From: Castellaniella sp049671645
Lineage (GTDB): Bacteria; Pseudomonadota; Gammaproteobacteria; Burkholderiales; Burkholderiaceae_B
Assembly: GCF_049671645.1 (NCBI RefSeq)
Contig: NZ_JBATVG010000014.1
Location: 248,001-312,000 of the forward strand
Reading direction: 5' to 3'
Length of the DNA: 64,000 bases
Under the pieces are notes generated by a model. That model had not been told where the DNA came from. It saw only the letters and a list, made by a program, of their open reading frames with translations, and ran no database searches. A program made the position numbers and the translations under genes. Of this stretch, positions 45,122 to 54,094 are shown in pieces (position 1 is the first letter of the stretch; each line of letters starts with the position of its first letter).

Positions 45122-45148
45122 GATGGGCGGCTCCTGGAGACGAAGGGC

Positions 45149-45179
45149 TTGACCTTGTAGTGGCTACAAGGTGTCTACT
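45149..45179 (+). promoter_or_regulatory. MerR-type promoter and operator of cadA
   Basis: TTGACC (-35, 45149-45154) and TCTACT (-10, 45174-45179) are 19 nt apart, the overlong spacing typical of MerR-controlled promoters. Within the spacer lies the perfect dyad ACCTTGTAG-TGG-CTACAAGGT (45152-45172). It reads toward the P-type ATPase and sits just upstream of cadR. Confidence 0.9.
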
Positions 45180-45210
45180 GCCATCATAGAACGTCTCACG
45201 AGCCATTGCC

Positions 45211-47613
45211 ATGCCGCACACTCCGCATTCCGACTCGCCGCCGCCCTGCTCACAGGCCGGTCCCGGCCACGCCCACGAACACGGGCATGATCATGAACAC
45301 ACGCACGGTCACGGCGATCGGCCCCACGCGCACCCGGCGGCGCCCGGCGCCGGCGCGGGCGCCTGCTGCGACGCGTCCGGTCCAAGCCCCACGCTGGCCG
45401 CCCTGGCGCCCACAATGGCCGACGGCGCCGATCTGCGCACCCAACTGCGCATCCTGCAGATGGACTGCCCGACCGAAGAGGCCCTGATCCGGCAGGCGCT
45501 GGGCCGCCAGCCCGGCGTCCGGCACCTGGAATTCAATCTGATGCAACGGGTGCTGACCGTCGTCCACGCTCCCGAGGCGCTGGACACGATCCTGCAAGCC
45601 ATCCGGGCTCTGGGCTTCACGCCGGAGCAGGCTTCCGACCCGACGGCCCCCATCCAGGACACCTCCGCTCCCTGGTGGCCGCTGGCGGCGGCCGGCGCAG
45701 CCGCCCTGGCTGCCGAGGCCGCCCACTGGATGGACGCCCCCTGGCCCGTGCCCGCCGTGCTGGCGATCCTGGCCGTCCTGGGCTGCGGCCTGGGTACCTA
45801 CCGCAAGGGCTGGACCGCCATCCGCCACGGTCAGATGAACATCAACGCCCTGATGAGCATTGCCGTGACCGGCGCCCTGTTCCTGGGCCAATGGGCGGAA
45901 GCCGCCATGGTGATGGTGCTGTACGAGCTGGCCGAACGCATCGAGGCCCTGTCCCTGGACCGCGCGCGCAACGCAATCCAGGGATTGATGCAGCTGACGC
46001 CGGACCGGGCCAGCGTCAGACAGCCGGACGGCGGCTGGCGGGACATGCCGGCCACGGAAGTGCCCGTCGACGCCCGCGTGCGCGTGCGACCGGGCGAACG
46101 CATCGCACTGGACGGCCGGATCCTGTCGGGCCGCTCAACCATCGACCAGTCGCCCATCACAGGAGAAAGCCTGCCCATCGACAAGGCGCCCGGCGATCCT
46201 GTCTATGCAGGCACCATCAATGGCTCGGGCTCCCTGGAATATCAGGTGCTGGCGGCAGCCGGGGAATCCACCCTGGCACGCATCATCCGCGCCATTGAAT
46301 CGGCCCAATCCGCCCGCGCGCCCACCCAGCGCTTCGTGGACCGCTTCGCCCGCGTCTACACGCCGCTGGTCGTGCTGCTGTCGCTGGCGATCGCCGTTCT
46401 CCCTCCGATGCTGGGCCTGGGCGGCTGGCACGAATGGATCTACAAGGCCCTGGTGCTGCTGGTCATCGCCTGCCCCTGCGCCTTGGTGATCTCCACCCCG
46501 GTATCCATCGTCAGCGGCCTGGCGGCGGCAGCCCGCCACGGTGTGTTGATCAAGGGCGGAGTCCACCTGGAACAAGGCCGGCGGCTGCGCTGGATCGCGC
46601 TGGACAAGACCGGCACCCTGACCCACGGCCGGCCGGTGCTGACAGACCAACAGATCCTGGGGGATCAGGACGCCGGGCGCACCCACGCGCTGGCCGCCAG
46701 CCTGGCCGGCCACTCCGATCATCCGGTCTCGCGCGCCATCGCCCGCGGCCTGGCCACGTCCCCCGGCTCCGTGCCCGACGCGCCGCCTGCGGCCGGCCAT
46801 GCTGTCGCCAGTGGAACTGCGACGCCGATCGTGGACTTCGAAGCCCTGCCCGGGCGCGGCACTCAGGGCCGCATCGGCCAGACCCGCTACCAGCTGGGCA
46901 ACCATCGGCTGATCCACGAACAGGGCTTGTGCTCCCCGGCGCTGGAAACGCGGCTGGAGTCCCTGGAGCAGCAAGGCAAGACCGTCGTGATGCTGACCGA
47001 TGCCCAGCGGGTGCTGGCCTTGTACGCCGTAGCCGACACGGTCAAGCCCGACAGCGCGGCCGCCATCCGCACCCTGCATGCGCAAGGGGTGCGCACCGCC
47101 ATGCTGTCCGGGGACAATCCGCATACAGCGGCGGCCATCGCCGCGCAGGTCGGCATCGACCATGCCGAAGGCAATCTGCTGCCCGAGGACAAGCTGCAGG
47201 CGGTGACGCGGCTGGCGGCCGACGGCGCGGCCGTCGGCATGGTGGGCGACGGCATCAACGATGCGCCTGCGCTGGCGCGCGCCGACATCGGCTTCGCCAT
47301 GGGAGCCATGGGCACGGATGCCGCCATCGAAACCGCCGACGTCGCCCTGATGGACGATGATCTGCGCAAGATTCCGTGGTTCATCGGCCTGTCGCGAGCC
47401 ACGCACCGCATCCTGATCCAGAACATCGCCCTGGCCCTGCTGATCAAGGCCGTGTTCCTGATCCTGACCGTCATCGGCCTGGGCACCATGTGGATGGCGG
47501 TATTCGCCGATGTAGGGGCCAGCCTGCTGGTCGTGGGCAACGGCCTGCGACTGCTGCGGCATCCAGGCGTCGGGCCGGCTGCCCACAAAGTGATGGCGCC
47601 AGCGACCGCCTGA
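45211..47613 (+). CDS. cadA: Cd/Pb/Zn-exporting P1B-type ATPase CadA
   Basis: ATP-driven exporter of soft divalent metals across the inner membrane. The 800-residue protein starts with a His-rich segment (GHAHEHGHDHEHTHGHGDRP), then one ferredoxin-like metal-binding domain with MDCPTEE (Cys86). Eight transmembrane helices follow, with TGES actuator motif (SPITGESLPIDKAPG), the CPC metal site (Cys421-Pro-Cys423), phosphorylation site Asp465 in DKTGTLTHG, SDHPVSRAI and MVGDGINDAPALARADIG. The MDCPTEE form is typical of the Pb/Cd/Zn group in betaproteobacteria. It is driven by the MerR promoter 30-60 nt upstream. Confidence 0.95.
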   Translation: MPHTPHSDSPPPCSQAGPGHAHEHGHDHEHTHGHGDRPHAHPAAPGAGAGACCDASGPSPTLAALAPTMADGADLRTQLRILQMDCPTEEALIRQALGRQPGVRHLEFNLMQRVLTVVHAPEALDTILQAIRALGFTPEQASDPTAPIQDTSAPWWPLAAAGAAALAAEAAHWMDAPWPVPAVLAILAVLGCGLGTYRKGWTAIRHGQMNINALMSIAVTGALFLGQWAEAAMVMVLYELAERIEALSLDRARNAIQGLMQLTPDRASVRQPDGGWRDMPATEVPVDARVRVRPGERIALDGRILSGRSTIDQSPITGESLPIDKAPGDPVYAGTINGSGSLEYQVLAAAGESTLARIIRAIESAQSARAPTQRFVDRFARVYTPLVVLLSLAIAVLPPMLGLGGWHEWIYKALVLLVIACPCALVISTPVSIVSGLAAAARHGVLIKGGVHLEQGRRLRWIALDKTGTLTHGRPVLTDQQILGDQDAGRTHALAASLAGHSDHPVSRAIARGLATSPGSVPDAPPAAGHAVASGTATPIVDFEALPGRGTQGRIGQTRYQLGNHRLIHEQGLCSPALETRLESLEQQGKTVVMLTDAQRVLALYAVADTVKPDSAAAIRTLHAQGVRTAMLSGDNPHTAAAIAAQVGIDHAEGNLLPEDKLQAVTRLAADGAAVGMVGDGINDAPALARADIGFAMGAMGTDAAIETADVALMDDDLRKIPWFIGLSRATHRILIQNIALALLIKAVFLILTVIGLGTMWMAVFADVGASLLVVGNGLRLLRHPGVGPAAHKVMAPATA

Positions 47614-47647
47614 GTTGCCTCACAGGCTCATCGCACCCCTTGTCCGG

Positions 47648-47671
47648 GCCGCCCTGCCGTTCCAGGGCGGC
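47648..47671. terminator. Bidirectional terminator, cadA and META lipoprotein
   Basis: GCCGCCCTG (47648-47656) and CAGGGCGGC (47663-47671) form a perfect 9-bp stem with a CCGTTC loop between two convergent stop codons. T tracts are lacking. Confidence 0.6.
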
Positions 47672-47699
47672 TCGGCGTCGCGCCGCTGAACGATCCGCG

Positions 47700-48506
47700 C
47701 TAGCGTCCGCGCTGGACGACCAGATCCAGGCGGTAGATCTGCGAGGACGCATCCGCCGGGGGGTTCTTGTCGGTATAGCGTTTCACGCGCAGGATCGCGT
47801 GCTCGCCTTCCTGATGCGCATAGCCTTCGATCCGCTGGTAGAGCGGGCGCCAGTCGCCTTGCGGCGGCAGCAGGACGCCCGAATCGTCATAGCGGCGTTC
47901 GCGCACCTGCAGGCAGCGGTGATCCGGGATCAGGGGGTGGGCGCAGGCCACCGAATCGGGGGCGACTTCCAGGAACATGACCTGGCCGGCCCCATACCGC
48001 GCCTCGGGCGTCAGTTGTCCGGCAAAGGTCAGCGTATCGCCGGCGGCATCGGTCAGGCGAAGCTGTTTCGCATCGGATCCGCCCTCCAGGCGGACCTGCA
48101 GACGGCCCTTCAGGCGCGCCGCGACGGCGGCATCCAGCTGCATCAGGTCCGACGAACACGCTTTCATAGTGCTCGCCAGGCCCGACACGTTCAACACGCC
48201 CGATGCCAGCGTATAGCCCCCGAACTGCATATTGCAGCCGCCGGCGACGTTCAGGCCGGATGCCGAGAAGCTCAGCGTCAAGGGACGATCCACCCCAGGG
48301 CGCAAAGCCTCGATGGGCCTGCCCGCACGGTCGGTGGCCGCGATCAGGCGCCATTCGTGGGCGATCAGGACATCCTGGTCCTGCGAACGGGCGCGATCAC
48401 CCGCCACGGCCGCGGGGGCTCCCGCCGCAGCGGTTTCGGGGGCGGGCGCCTGGGCGCAAGCCCCCAGCAAAAGGGCCAGCGCGGAAATTGCAAATGTGCT
48501 TTTCAT
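47700..48506 (-). CDS. META and DUF4377 domain lipoprotein
   Basis: Probable envelope lipoprotein (268 residues). The signal peptide MKSTFAISALALLLGACAQA has a lipobox LGAC, so Cys17 would be acylated. A META/HslJ-like domain (about 48-165) follows, with HEWRLIAATDRAGRPI, LSFSASGLNVAGGCNMQFGG, and MKACSSDLMQLD. A DUF4377 domain (about 180-265) has VAPDSVACAHPLIPDHRCLQVRE in parts and EGYAHQEGEHAILRVKRYT. The ATG at 48506 begins the signal peptide. Such proteins are linked to heat-shock or envelope stress in other bacteria; function here is unknown. Confidence 0.88.
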   Translation of the reverse strand: MKSTFAISALALLLGACAQAPAPETAAAGAPAAVAGDRARSQDQDVLIAHEWRLIAATDRAGRPIEALRPGVDRPLTLSFSASGLNVAGGCNMQFGGYTLASGVLNVSGLASTMKACSSDLMQLDAAVAARLKGRLQVRLEGGSDAKQLRLTDAAGDTLTFAGQLTPEARYGAGQVMFLEVAPDSVACAHPLIPDHRCLQVRERRYDDSGVLLPPQGDWRPLYQRIEGYAHQEGEHAILRVKRYTDKNPPADASSQIYRLDLVVQRGR

Positions 48507-48719
48507 ATCAATGTCGTATGCGAATATCGACTCACCATGATAGCAACAGCGCCGCCCCATCCACGCTTCGGACCGTCAAGAATCGTCAAGCAGGGAAATC
48601 CTGCAAACCCCGAGCGCCAGCCCCCAGGGCAATCTGAAGTAGCGGCGGCAGGGTTTATCATGGCGCCCTATGCCGGCGCGCAGTCGGCGCCCCACACTTT
48701 TCCATCGTCGCCCTTCCCC

Positions 48720-49790
48720 ATGACCCATGCATCCCCCCGACACCCGCGCCACCCGCTCTGGGGACTCTTCCTGTTCGCCCTGATCGCGCTCGCCGGCCTG
48801 TACTACGTGAAATGGTCGCCCTACTACGACCGGATCTTCGTCGCCGAGCAGACCCGCTCCATCGGCAGTTCCATCCTGAACGACAGCGACGGCATGCTGC
48901 CGGCGCCGTCGCTGCAAGCCGCGCTGGACTACGCCATGGCCTACGGGCGGGCGATCTGGAAGGCTCTGATCCTGGGATTGCTGCTCGGTTCGGGCCTGCA
49001 GGCCCTGCTGCCTGCCCAATGGATCCGGCGCTGGCTGGGTGGCTCCGGCGCCGGCAGCGTCCTGGCGGGCAGTCTGCTGTCCGTCCCCAGCATGATGTGC
49101 ACCTGCTGCTCCGCGCCCGTCGTCAACGGACTGCGGCAGTGCCGCGCGGCCCCCGGCGCCACGGCGGCCTACTGGCTGGGCAACACGATGCTCAATCCGG
49201 CTACGCTGGTGTTCATGGGTTTCGTGCTGGGCTGGCAATGGGTCGGGCTGCGGCTGGCCGCAGGGGTGGCGATGGTGCTGGGACTGGGCTGGCTGTTGAA
49301 CCGCCTGAACCGCGACGACGCCTCGGCCGACGTCTCCGACATCCCCGACACCGCGGCGCGCGACTGCGGCCCCCTGGACGCGCAGTCCATCCTGCGGCGC
49401 TGGGCGCGGTCATTCACCGGCATGGCGCTGCGCCTGCTGCCGGAATACCTGATCCTGGTGCTGCTGCTGGGCGCCGCCCGCGCCTGGCTGTTTCCGGTGC
49501 TGGACATGAACATCGACAACAGCCTGCTGTGGATCGCAGGCGCCGCCATCGTCGGGGTGCTCTTCGTCATCCCGACCGCGGGCGAAGTCCCCATCGTGCA
49601 GGCCATGCTGGCGCTGGGCGTGGCGGCCGGACCGGCCGCGGCGTTGCTCGTCACGCTGCCGCCCGTCAGCCTGCCGTCGCTGGCCATGGTGGCCAAGTCA
49701 TTCCGGCGCGCGGACCTGGCCGTGATGATCCTCGGCATCGCGATCCTGGGCGTGCTGGCAGGCGGCGCGGCGATCGCGCTGGGATTCTGA
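48720..49790 (+). CDS. DUF318/ArsP-like permease with CTCC motif
   Basis: Inner-membrane permease (356 residues, about eight to ten helices) of the DUF318/YraQ-like group, which includes the organoarsenical exporter ArsP and putative metal effluxers. A cysteine-rich stretch SVPSMMCTCCSAPVVNGLR near residue 125 and repeated inner motifs (WLGNTMLNPATLVFMGFVLGW; IPTAGEVPIVQAMLALGV) mark the two-fold repeat. The ATG at 48720 precedes the first helix; the same frame is open far upstream over cadA, which is a shadow. It follows the metal-resistance genes, consistent with metal or metalloid efflux, but substrate is unproven. Confidence 0.85.
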   Translation: MTHASPRHPRHPLWGLFLFALIALAGLYYVKWSPYYDRIFVAEQTRSIGSSILNDSDGMLPAPSLQAALDYAMAYGRAIWKALILGLLLGSGLQALLPAQWIRRWLGGSGAGSVLAGSLLSVPSMMCTCCSAPVVNGLRQCRAAPGATAAYWLGNTMLNPATLVFMGFVLGWQWVGLRLAAGVAMVLGLGWLLNRLNRDDASADVSDIPDTAARDCGPLDAQSILRRWARSFTGMALRLLPEYLILVLLLGAARAWLFPVLDMNIDNSLLWIAGAAIVGVLFVIPTAGEVPIVQAMLALGVAAGPAAALLVTLPPVSLPSLAMVAKSFRRADLAVMILGIAILGVLAGGAAIALGF

Positions 49791-49893
49791 GCGTCGCGAG
49801 GCGCCGGGCCCGCGCCGCCGCCGGCATCCCCGGATACGGGGGCGCACAATCCGCATGACGCATCGGCGCATGTGGGCGCAGAATGGTCAGTCT

Positions 49894-49907
49894 CGAGAAC
49901 TTTCTCG
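49894..49907. promoter_or_regulatory. Inverted repeat upstream of the M20 hydrolase
   Basis: CGAGAA-CT-TTCTCG is a perfect palindrome 46-59 nt before the start codon, within the first AT-richer stretch after the permease gene. It could be an operator for an unlinked regulator. Confidence 0.35.
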
Positions 49908-49952
49908 GGAAGTAAAGGTCTTTTCCTTTAAACCTACAGGAGAATGGCTACC

Positions 49953-51218
49953 ATGAGCACAGCGCACACGACCGCCAGCACTTCCGTTCTTACCGGCCTG
50001 GCCCGGATCGTCCCCGATCTGGAAAAGCTCTACAAGGACGTGCATGCCCATCCCGAACTGTCGATGCAGGAGAAACGCACGGCGGCCCTGGCTGCCGACC
50101 GATTGCGCGCGGCGGGCTATGAGGTCACCGGCGGCGTGGGCGGCACCGGGGTGGTCGGGCTGCTGAAGAACGGCGACGGCGCCACCGTGATGCTGCGCGC
50201 CGACATGGACGCGCTGCCGGTCCTGGAAGCCACGGGCGTGGATTACGCCAGCGCCGTCACGGCCGCCGACGAGGACGGCAAAACGGTGCCGGTGATGCAC
50301 GCCTGCGGCCACGACATGCACGTCGCCTGGCTGATCGGCGCGGCCACCCTGATGGCGCAGCAGCGCGATGCCTGGCGCGGCACCCTGATGGCGGTGTTCC
50401 AGCCCGCCGAGGAAACCGCCGCCGGCGCCCGGGCGATGATCGACGACGGGCTGTTCCAGCGCTTTCCAAAACCGGACGTCATCCTCGGCCAGCACGTGAT
50501 GGTCGGCCCCGCCGGCATGATCGGCGGCCGGGTCGGCGCCATCACCTCGGCGGCCGACAGCTTCCAGATCCGGCTGTTCGGGCGCGGCGCGCACGGGTCG
50601 ATGCCGCAGGCCAGCATCGACCCGGTCGTCATGGCCGCCTCGGTCGTCCTGCGCCTCCAGACCATCGTGTCGCGCGAGATCGCCGCATCCGAATCGGCGG
50701 TCGTCACCGTCGGCGCCCTGCAGGCCGGCACCAAGGAAAACGTGATCCCCGACGAGGCCATCATCAAGCTCAACGTGCGTACCTTCGACGAAGGCGTGCG
50801 CGCCCGCGTGCTGGCGGCCATCGAGCGGATCGTGAATGCGGAAGCCGCCGCCTCCGGGGCGCCGCGCGCGCCCGAAATCACGCCGCTGGACCGCTACCCC
50901 TTGGCGACGAACGACGCGGACGCGACCGAGCAGGTAGCCGGCGCGTTCCGCGAGCATTTTTCGGCGACGCGCATCCGCGAGGTCGGCCCGGCATCCGCCA
51001 GCGAGGATTTCGGCTCGTTCGGGTCGGAATGGGGCGTGCCGTCGGTATTCTGGTTCGTCGGCGGCACCGATCCCGACACCTACGCCCAGGCCAAGGCGGC
51101 CAACCGGCTCAACGATCTCCCGACCAACCACAACCCCAAGTTCCTGCCCGTGCTGCACCCGACGCTGGAAACCGGAGTCGAAACCCTGGTCGTCGCATCC
51201 CAGGCCTGGCTGGCATGA
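49953..51218 (+). CDS. M20 family amidohydrolase
   Basis: Zinc-dependent amidohydrolase of the IAA-amino-acid/hippurate hydrolase type (M20D), cleaving N-acyl amino acids. The 421-residue protein has HAHPELSMQEKRTAA, the metal site LRADMDALPV and HACGHDMHVA, the catalytic FQPAEETAAGARAM, and GRGAHGSMPQASIDPV in the lid domain. The ATG at 49953 is chosen because AGGAG lies 10 nt upstream; the ATG at 49944 is only 1 nt after it. Its stop overlaps the TRIC-type channel start (ATGA). Confidence 0.92.
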   Translation: MSTAHTTASTSVLTGLARIVPDLEKLYKDVHAHPELSMQEKRTAALAADRLRAAGYEVTGGVGGTGVVGLLKNGDGATVMLRADMDALPVLEATGVDYASAVTAADEDGKTVPVMHACGHDMHVAWLIGAATLMAQQRDAWRGTLMAVFQPAEETAAGARAMIDDGLFQRFPKPDVILGQHVMVGPAGMIGGRVGAITSAADSFQIRLFGRGAHGSMPQASIDPVVMAASVVLRLQTIVSREIAASESAVVTVGALQAGTKENVIPDEAIIKLNVRTFDEGVRARVLAAIERIVNAEAAASGAPRAPEITPLDRYPLATNDADATEQVAGAFREHFSATRIREVGPASASEDFGSFGSEWGVPSVFWFVGGTDPDTYAQAKAANRLNDLPTNHNPKFLPVLHPTLETGVETLVVASQAWLA

Positions 51219-51832
51219 ACCCCTTGCTGACACACGTGCTGGACCTGGGCGGCACGTTCGTGTTCGCCATCAGCGGCGCCACGACCGCCGCCAAGCGCCA
51301 ACTGGATATTTTCGGGATCATGGTCCTGGCTTTCGCGGCGGGCAATGCCGGCGGAATCACCCGCGACCTGCTGATCGGCGCAGTGCCGCCGGCCGCGATC
51401 TCGAACTGGATCTACCTGGCCATGTCGATCCTGGCCGGCCTGATCGTCTTTCTGTGGGATCCGCTGGTCGCCAGGCTCGACCACCCGGTGCAATGGCTCG
51501 ACGCAGTCGGCCTGGCGTTCTTTGCGGTGGCAGGCACGGAAAAGGCGCTCGCCTACGGGCTCGATCCGGCGATGGCCGCGCTGCTGGGCATGCTGACCGG
51601 TATCGGCGGAGGCATGCTGCGCGACGTGCTGGCCAACGAGATCCCGGCAGTCCTGCGATCCGACCTGTACGCCCTGGCGGCCCTGGCCTGCGCCGCCATT
51701 GTGTCGGCCGGGCATGTCCTGCGGTATCCTCCCGTCATGCCCGCCGCCCTTGGCATGGCGACCTGCTTCATCCTGAGATTCATGGCCATCCGGCACGGCT
51801 GGCACCTGCCCTCCGCGCGAGCCAGGAAATAA
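51215..51832 (+). CDS. TRIC/UPF0126 family membrane channel
   Basis: Seven-helix membrane protein of the trimeric intracellular cation channel family (formerly UPF0126). The 205-residue protein has the two inverted three-helix repeats, each with the Gly-rich kink and following Arg-Asp: AGNAGGITRDLLIG and TGIGGGMLRDVLANEIPAVLR. The start overlaps the M20 stop, so it is translationally coupled to the amidohydrolase. Family members conduct K+ or, in some proposals, amino acids such as glycine, which would fit a hydrolase partner; that link is inference. Confidence 0.9.
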   Translation: MNPLLTHVLDLGGTFVFAISGATTAAKRQLDIFGIMVLAFAAGNAGGITRDLLIGAVPPAAISNWIYLAMSILAGLIVFLWDPLVARLDHPVQWLDAVGLAFFAVAGTEKALAYGLDPAMAALLGMLTGIGGGMLRDVLANEIPAVLRSDLYALAALACAAIVSAGHVLRYPPVMPAALGMATCFILRFMAIRHGWHLPSARARK

Positions 51833-51854
51833 CAGGAATTCAGGTACTTTTCAG

Positions 51855-51877
51855 GCAGGCAATCCAATAATGCCTGC
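51855..51877. repeat. Hairpin upstream of the dehydrogenase operon
   Basis: GCAGGCA (51855-51861) and TGCCTGC (51871-51877) are perfect inverted repeats with a 9-nt AT-rich loop, 22 nt past the TRIC stop and 44 nt before the next gene. It could end the upstream transcript or be an operator. Confidence 0.4.
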
Positions 51878-51920
51878 AAGCGCCCGTCTATCGTCGGCGA
51901 CTCGCCGCAAAGGTTGCGTC

Positions 51921-52436
51921 ATGCACCAGTCTCTCAGGCAGTCCGATTCTCGTCCCGCCTCGATACGCCGCCGGCATCTGTTGGCCGGGTTCGTCGGCGC
52001 CTATACCGCTACCCTGGTCCCCTGGGCGCTCGCCCAGCCGGCCACAGACGATCGGCACAGCGCGTTCCTGGCCCTGTCGGCCATCATCGCGGGGCGCCAG
52101 TCCCTGGACACCGGCATGGCGGATCGGATCTTCAAGGCTCTCAGCGATGAACACGCCGGGTTCCCGGACGCCGCCGTCGCGCTGCTGAAACTGATCGAAG
52201 ACCGCAAGATCGATCCCATGCAGCTGCAAAAAACGCTGGACGATGAAAAATCGCCGCTGGCGCCCATGCCGCGCCAGATCGCCACCGCCTGGTTCCTGGG
52301 CGTGATCGGATCCGGCGCGAAAGCCTACGTCATCGCCTACGAACACGCGCTCAATGCGCAGTTCGTCGCCGACGTGCTCAAGCCGCCGACCTATGCCTAT
52401 GGCCCCTACGGCAGTTGGACACGCAAACCCCTGTAA
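51921..52436 (+). CDS. Small (gamma) Tat-signal subunit of a membrane-bound dehydrogenase
   Basis: Small subunit of a three-part periplasmic sugar/polyol dehydrogenase of the sorbitol/fructose/gluconate type. The 171-residue protein has a twin-arginine signal (SIRRRHLLAGFVGAYTATLV). In this family the small subunit carries the flavoprotein through the Tat system as a folded complex. The body is helical with FLALSAIIAGRQSLDTGMADRI and the C-terminal WFLGVIGSGAKAYVIAYEHALN...YAYGPYGSWTRKP, typical of the family. The ATG at 51921 has AAAGG 7 nt upstream. It is the first of three genes in the order small-large-cytochrome. Confidence 0.88.
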   Translation: MHQSLRQSDSRPASIRRRHLLAGFVGAYTATLVPWALAQPATDDRHSAFLALSAIIAGRQSLDTGMADRIFKALSDEHAGFPDAAVALLKLIEDRKIDPMQLQKTLDDEKSPLAPMPRQIATAWFLGVIGSGAKAYVIAYEHALNAQFVADVLKPPTYAYGPYGSWTRKPL

Positions 52437-52448
52437 AAAGGAACGCTC

Positions 52449-54071
52449 GTGGCAGACTCGCTCAGCGCAGACTTCGTCGTCATCGGCTCGGGCATCATCG
52501 GCGCCTTGACCGCCATGAAGCTCGCCCAGACGGGCGCCTCCGTCCTGATCCTGGAGGCCGGCCCGCGCCGCAGCCGCGACGAGATCGTGGCGCGGTTCCG
52601 CAATTCGCCCCGGCGCAGCGACTGGGTCTCGCCGTATCCGTCGCTGCCGTGGGCGCCGCATCCCATCTACAAACCGGAAAGCAATGACTATCTCGTCCAG
52701 GCGGGGCCCTACCCCTACCCTGCGGAATACCTGCGCATGGTGGGCGGCACGACGTGGCACTGGGCGGCGCACGCCTGGCGCAACGTGCCCAACGACCATC
52801 GGATACATACTTTGTATGGCGTGGGCGTGGACTGGCCTGTTTCCTATGACGAACTGGAGCCCTACTACCAGGAGTCCGAGGAAATCATGGGCGTCTCGGG
52901 GGCCGACAACACAGGATCTCCCCGGAAAAAGCCCTTTCCCATGGAACCGGTTGCGGAACCCTACGCCATGCGGCGCATCCGCGAACGTCTCGACCCGACC
53001 TACAAGGTCGTCTCCAACACCACGGCGCGCAACAGCCGGCCCTACGACGGGCGACCGGCCTGCGTCGGCAACAACAGCTGTCAGCCCATCTGCCCGGTCG
53101 ATGCCCAGTTCACCGGCGGCAAGGCCGTCGAGAAAGCCGAACAGGCGGGCGCCAGGCTGGTGCCCAACGCCAATGTCTACAAACTGGAAAGCGACGACAC
53201 CGGCCGCGTCACGGCAGCGCTGTACTACGACCGCAACAAAGGCTCCCACCGGGTCACGGGCAAGACCTTCATCGTCGCGGCCAACGGGATCGAGAGCCCC
53301 CGGCTGCTGTTGCTGTCCACCAGCGACAAGTTCCCGCACGGCCTGGCCAATGCGCGCGACATGGTGGGCCGGCATCTGATGGATCACCCCAGCACTTCGC
53401 TGACCTTCGATGCCGACGAAGACCTCTGGCTGGGCCGGGGCCCGCAAAGCCCCAGCTCGATCAACACCATGCGCGACGGCGACTTCCGCAAGGACCACGC
53501 GCCCTACCGCTTGGATTTCACAAACATATCCCGGGTGGACGGCGCCACCACCTCGCTGATCGCCGCGGGGGTCTACGGCGCGGAATTCGAACACCGCCTG
53601 CGGCACAGCGCGGCGCGCGAACTGAACGTCAAGACGGTGCTCGAAGTCCTGCCGCACCCGGAGCACCGGATCACCCTCAGCGCCCAGAAGGACAGCATGG
53701 GCATCCCCAAGCCAGAAGCCCACTACGCCATCGACGAATACACGCACAAGGGCGCCATCCGGGCGCTGGATGATTTCCGCCGCATCGCCGAACTGATGGG
53801 CGGCAGCAATCTGCGCTTCACGCGCGACGGCGACTACGCGAACAACCAGCACATCTGCGGCACGGTCAGCATGGGCAACGACCCCGCCACCTCCGTCGTC
53901 GACAAATGGGGGCGCGCGCACGATCACGAAAACCTGTTCCTGGTCGGCACCGGGGTCATCCCCACCGCCGGCACCTGTAATTCGACGGAAAACGGTGTGG
54001 CGCTGGCGCTGCACACCGTGCGACACATCCTGGGCGGGCAGGCCGGCGGCTCCGCCGCCGCGAAGTCATGA
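52449..54071 (+). CDS. GMC oxidoreductase, catalytic subunit of a membrane-bound dehydrogenase
   Basis: FAD-containing large subunit oxidising a sugar, sugar acid or polyol in the periplasm. The 540-residue protein has the FAD fold FVVIGSGIIGALTAMKLAQTG (about 9-29), the GGTTWHWAAHAWR motif, a three-cysteine cluster CVGNNSCQPIC (Cys205, 211, 215) matching the [3Fe-4S] site of fructose dehydrogenase-like enzymes, and the C-terminal GMC segment QHICGTVSMGNDP and NLFLVGTGVIPTAGTCNSTENG. It has no signal peptide, as expected for a subunit exported with the Tat partner. GTG start at 52449 behind AAAAAGGA, 12 nt after the small-subunit gene. Substrate unknown. Confidence 0.92.
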   Translation: MADSLSADFVVIGSGIIGALTAMKLAQTGASVLILEAGPRRSRDEIVARFRNSPRRSDWVSPYPSLPWAPHPIYKPESNDYLVQAGPYPYPAEYLRMVGGTTWHWAAHAWRNVPNDHRIHTLYGVGVDWPVSYDELEPYYQESEEIMGVSGADNTGSPRKKPFPMEPVAEPYAMRRIRERLDPTYKVVSNTTARNSRPYDGRPACVGNNSCQPICPVDAQFTGGKAVEKAEQAGARLVPNANVYKLESDDTGRVTAALYYDRNKGSHRVTGKTFIVAANGIESPRLLLLSTSDKFPHGLANARDMVGRHLMDHPSTSLTFDADEDLWLGRGPQSPSSINTMRDGDFRKDHAPYRLDFTNISRVDGATTSLIAAGVYGAEFEHRLRHSAARELNVKTVLEVLPHPEHRITLSAQKDSMGIPKPEAHYAIDEYTHKGAIRALDDFRRIAELMGGSNLRFTRDGDYANNQHICGTVSMGNDPATSVVDKWGRAHDHENLFLVGTGVIPTAGTCNSTENGVALALHTVRHILGGQAGGSAAAKS

Positions 54072-54094
54072 CCTGAGACGCAAAGGCGGACGAC

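Noticed and set aside
47376..48719. Upstream part of the 805-codon frame leading into the permease
   Set aside because: It overlaps cadA in another frame and the META lipoprotein on the other strand; family resemblance begins only at the ATG at 48720.
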